Positions 5,409 through 5,658 of a stretch of DNA of 5,658 nt are shown piece by piece. How positions within the stretch are numbered: the stretch's first letter is position 1; each line of letters begins with the position of its first letter. Both the position numbers and the translations under genes were made by a program. Under the pieces are notes generated by a model. It saw nothing but the letters and a program-made list of their open reading frames with translations. It did no database searches and had not been told where the DNA came from. The DNA is from Lysobacteraceae bacterium (GTDB lineage Bacteria > Pseudomonadota > Gammaproteobacteria > Steroidobacterales > Steroidobacteraceae), in the NCBI GenBank assembly GCA_012516015.1, contig JAAYXG010000030.1:1-5658 (forward strand). Direction: 5' to 3'.

Positions 5409-5418
5409 CGACGTCGCC
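5400..5418. promoter_or_regulatory. 6-7-6 dyad overlapping the candidate -10 box
   Basis: GGCGAC (5400-5405) and GTCGCC (5413-5418) flank seven bases and cover the proposed -10 box and start point. A protein bound here would block the promoter. The arm and spacer lengths match those of the 5265-5283 repeat, but the sequence differs. Confidence 0.35.
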
Positions 5419-5449
5419 GACGAACAACACACCGACACGGGGAGGCACG

Positions 5450-5658
5450 ATGAATGATGCTGTCACCGAGCGCGCGGCCAACACGGACATGGCAAAGATC
5501 ATCTATGTCCTTTATCTGGTCGGCCTTCTGACCGCGCTGACGAGCCTCGTCGGTGTCGTCATGGCTTACATCTATCGCGACGAGGCGCCCGATTGGCTCA
5601 AGACGCACTACACATTTCAGATCCGAACGTTCTGGCTCATGCTGCTGTACGCGTTCAT
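5450..5658 (+). CDS. Small multi-pass inner-membrane protein, COG3671/DUF4870-like, 5' part only
   Basis: The first 69 codons are visible and the gene runs off the right edge. After a short polar N-terminus (MNDAVTERAANTDMAK), a long hydrophobic stretch (17-41) is followed by YIYRDEAPDWLKTHYTFQIRTFW (40-62) and the start of another helix. A hydrophobic helix, then YRD/E-AP-WL-xHYxFQIRTFW, is the pattern I know from a widespread family of small uncharacterised proteobacterial membrane proteins. No biochemical role is established to my knowledge. The ATG at 5450 is preceded by GGGGAGG (5439-5445) four bases away, which is strong support. The gene is divergent from the small-protein pair and probably driven by the promoter at 5379-5408. 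Confidence 0.87.
   Translation, partial: MNDAVTERAANTDMAKIIYVLYLVGLLTALTSLVGVVMAYIYRDEAPDWLKTHYTFQIRTFWLMLLYAF

Noticed and set aside
1..5658. A defence island, mobile element or biosynthetic cluster
   Set aside because: No nuclease, helicase, transposase, integrase, toxin-antitoxin family or assembly-line enzyme is recognisable. The gene mix looks like ordinary chromosomal content.

Overview
The window is GC-rich and densely coded, and reads like the chromosome of a high-GC proteobacterium. The kinase family, the small membrane-protein family at the right end and the rhodanese-fused MoeB together suggest a gammaproteobacterium of the Steroidobacter/Xanthomonas-like groups. That placement is inference from protein style only. 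I see no rRNA, tRNA, CRISPR array, transposase or phage gene. Most genes are ordinary chromosomal ones, and the unusual content lies in one kinase-like protein and in the intergenic dyads.

Left part (1-3330, all minus strand). A sodium/solute symporter of the SGLT type is cut by the left edge (start at 860). A 259-base gap separates it from a NodB-type polysaccharide deacetylase (1932 to 1120, GTG start). Sixty bases upstream of that is a 445-residue protein with a Ser/Thr-kinase fold (3330 to 1993). The kinase and the deacetylase are probably co-transcribed. The kinase keeps the glycine-rich loop, the VTVK lysine and the HxD aspartate. It has lost the catalytic-loop lysine and asparagine, and the DFG aspartate is glycine, so it is most likely a pseudokinase.

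Middle (3331-4756). A 259-base divergent intergenic region separates the kinase from a MoeB/ThiF-like adenylyltransferase fused to a C-terminal rhodanese domain (3590-4756, plus). This region contains a 78-base element with 10-base perfect inverted arms, a second matching block in register, and a central 10-base palindrome at exactly the same centre. It lies just upstream of the kinase start.

Right part (4757-5658). MoeB converges on a pair of very small minus-strand genes: a 73-residue one-helix membrane protein (5208 to 4987) and a 60-residue unknown protein (4990 to 4808), joined by a GTGA stop/start overlap. A 241-base divergent region with three inverted repeats and a plausible sigma-70 promoter leads to a plus-strand multi-pass membrane protein (from 5450) that runs off the right edge.

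Functionally, the deacetylase, the symporter and the two membrane proteins concern the envelope, while MoeB belongs to sulfur-carrier/molybdopterin chemistry. Nothing shows that all these genes form one system. The best candidate for something undescribed is the pseudokinase/deacetylase pair with its symmetric upstream element, followed by the coupled small-protein pair.
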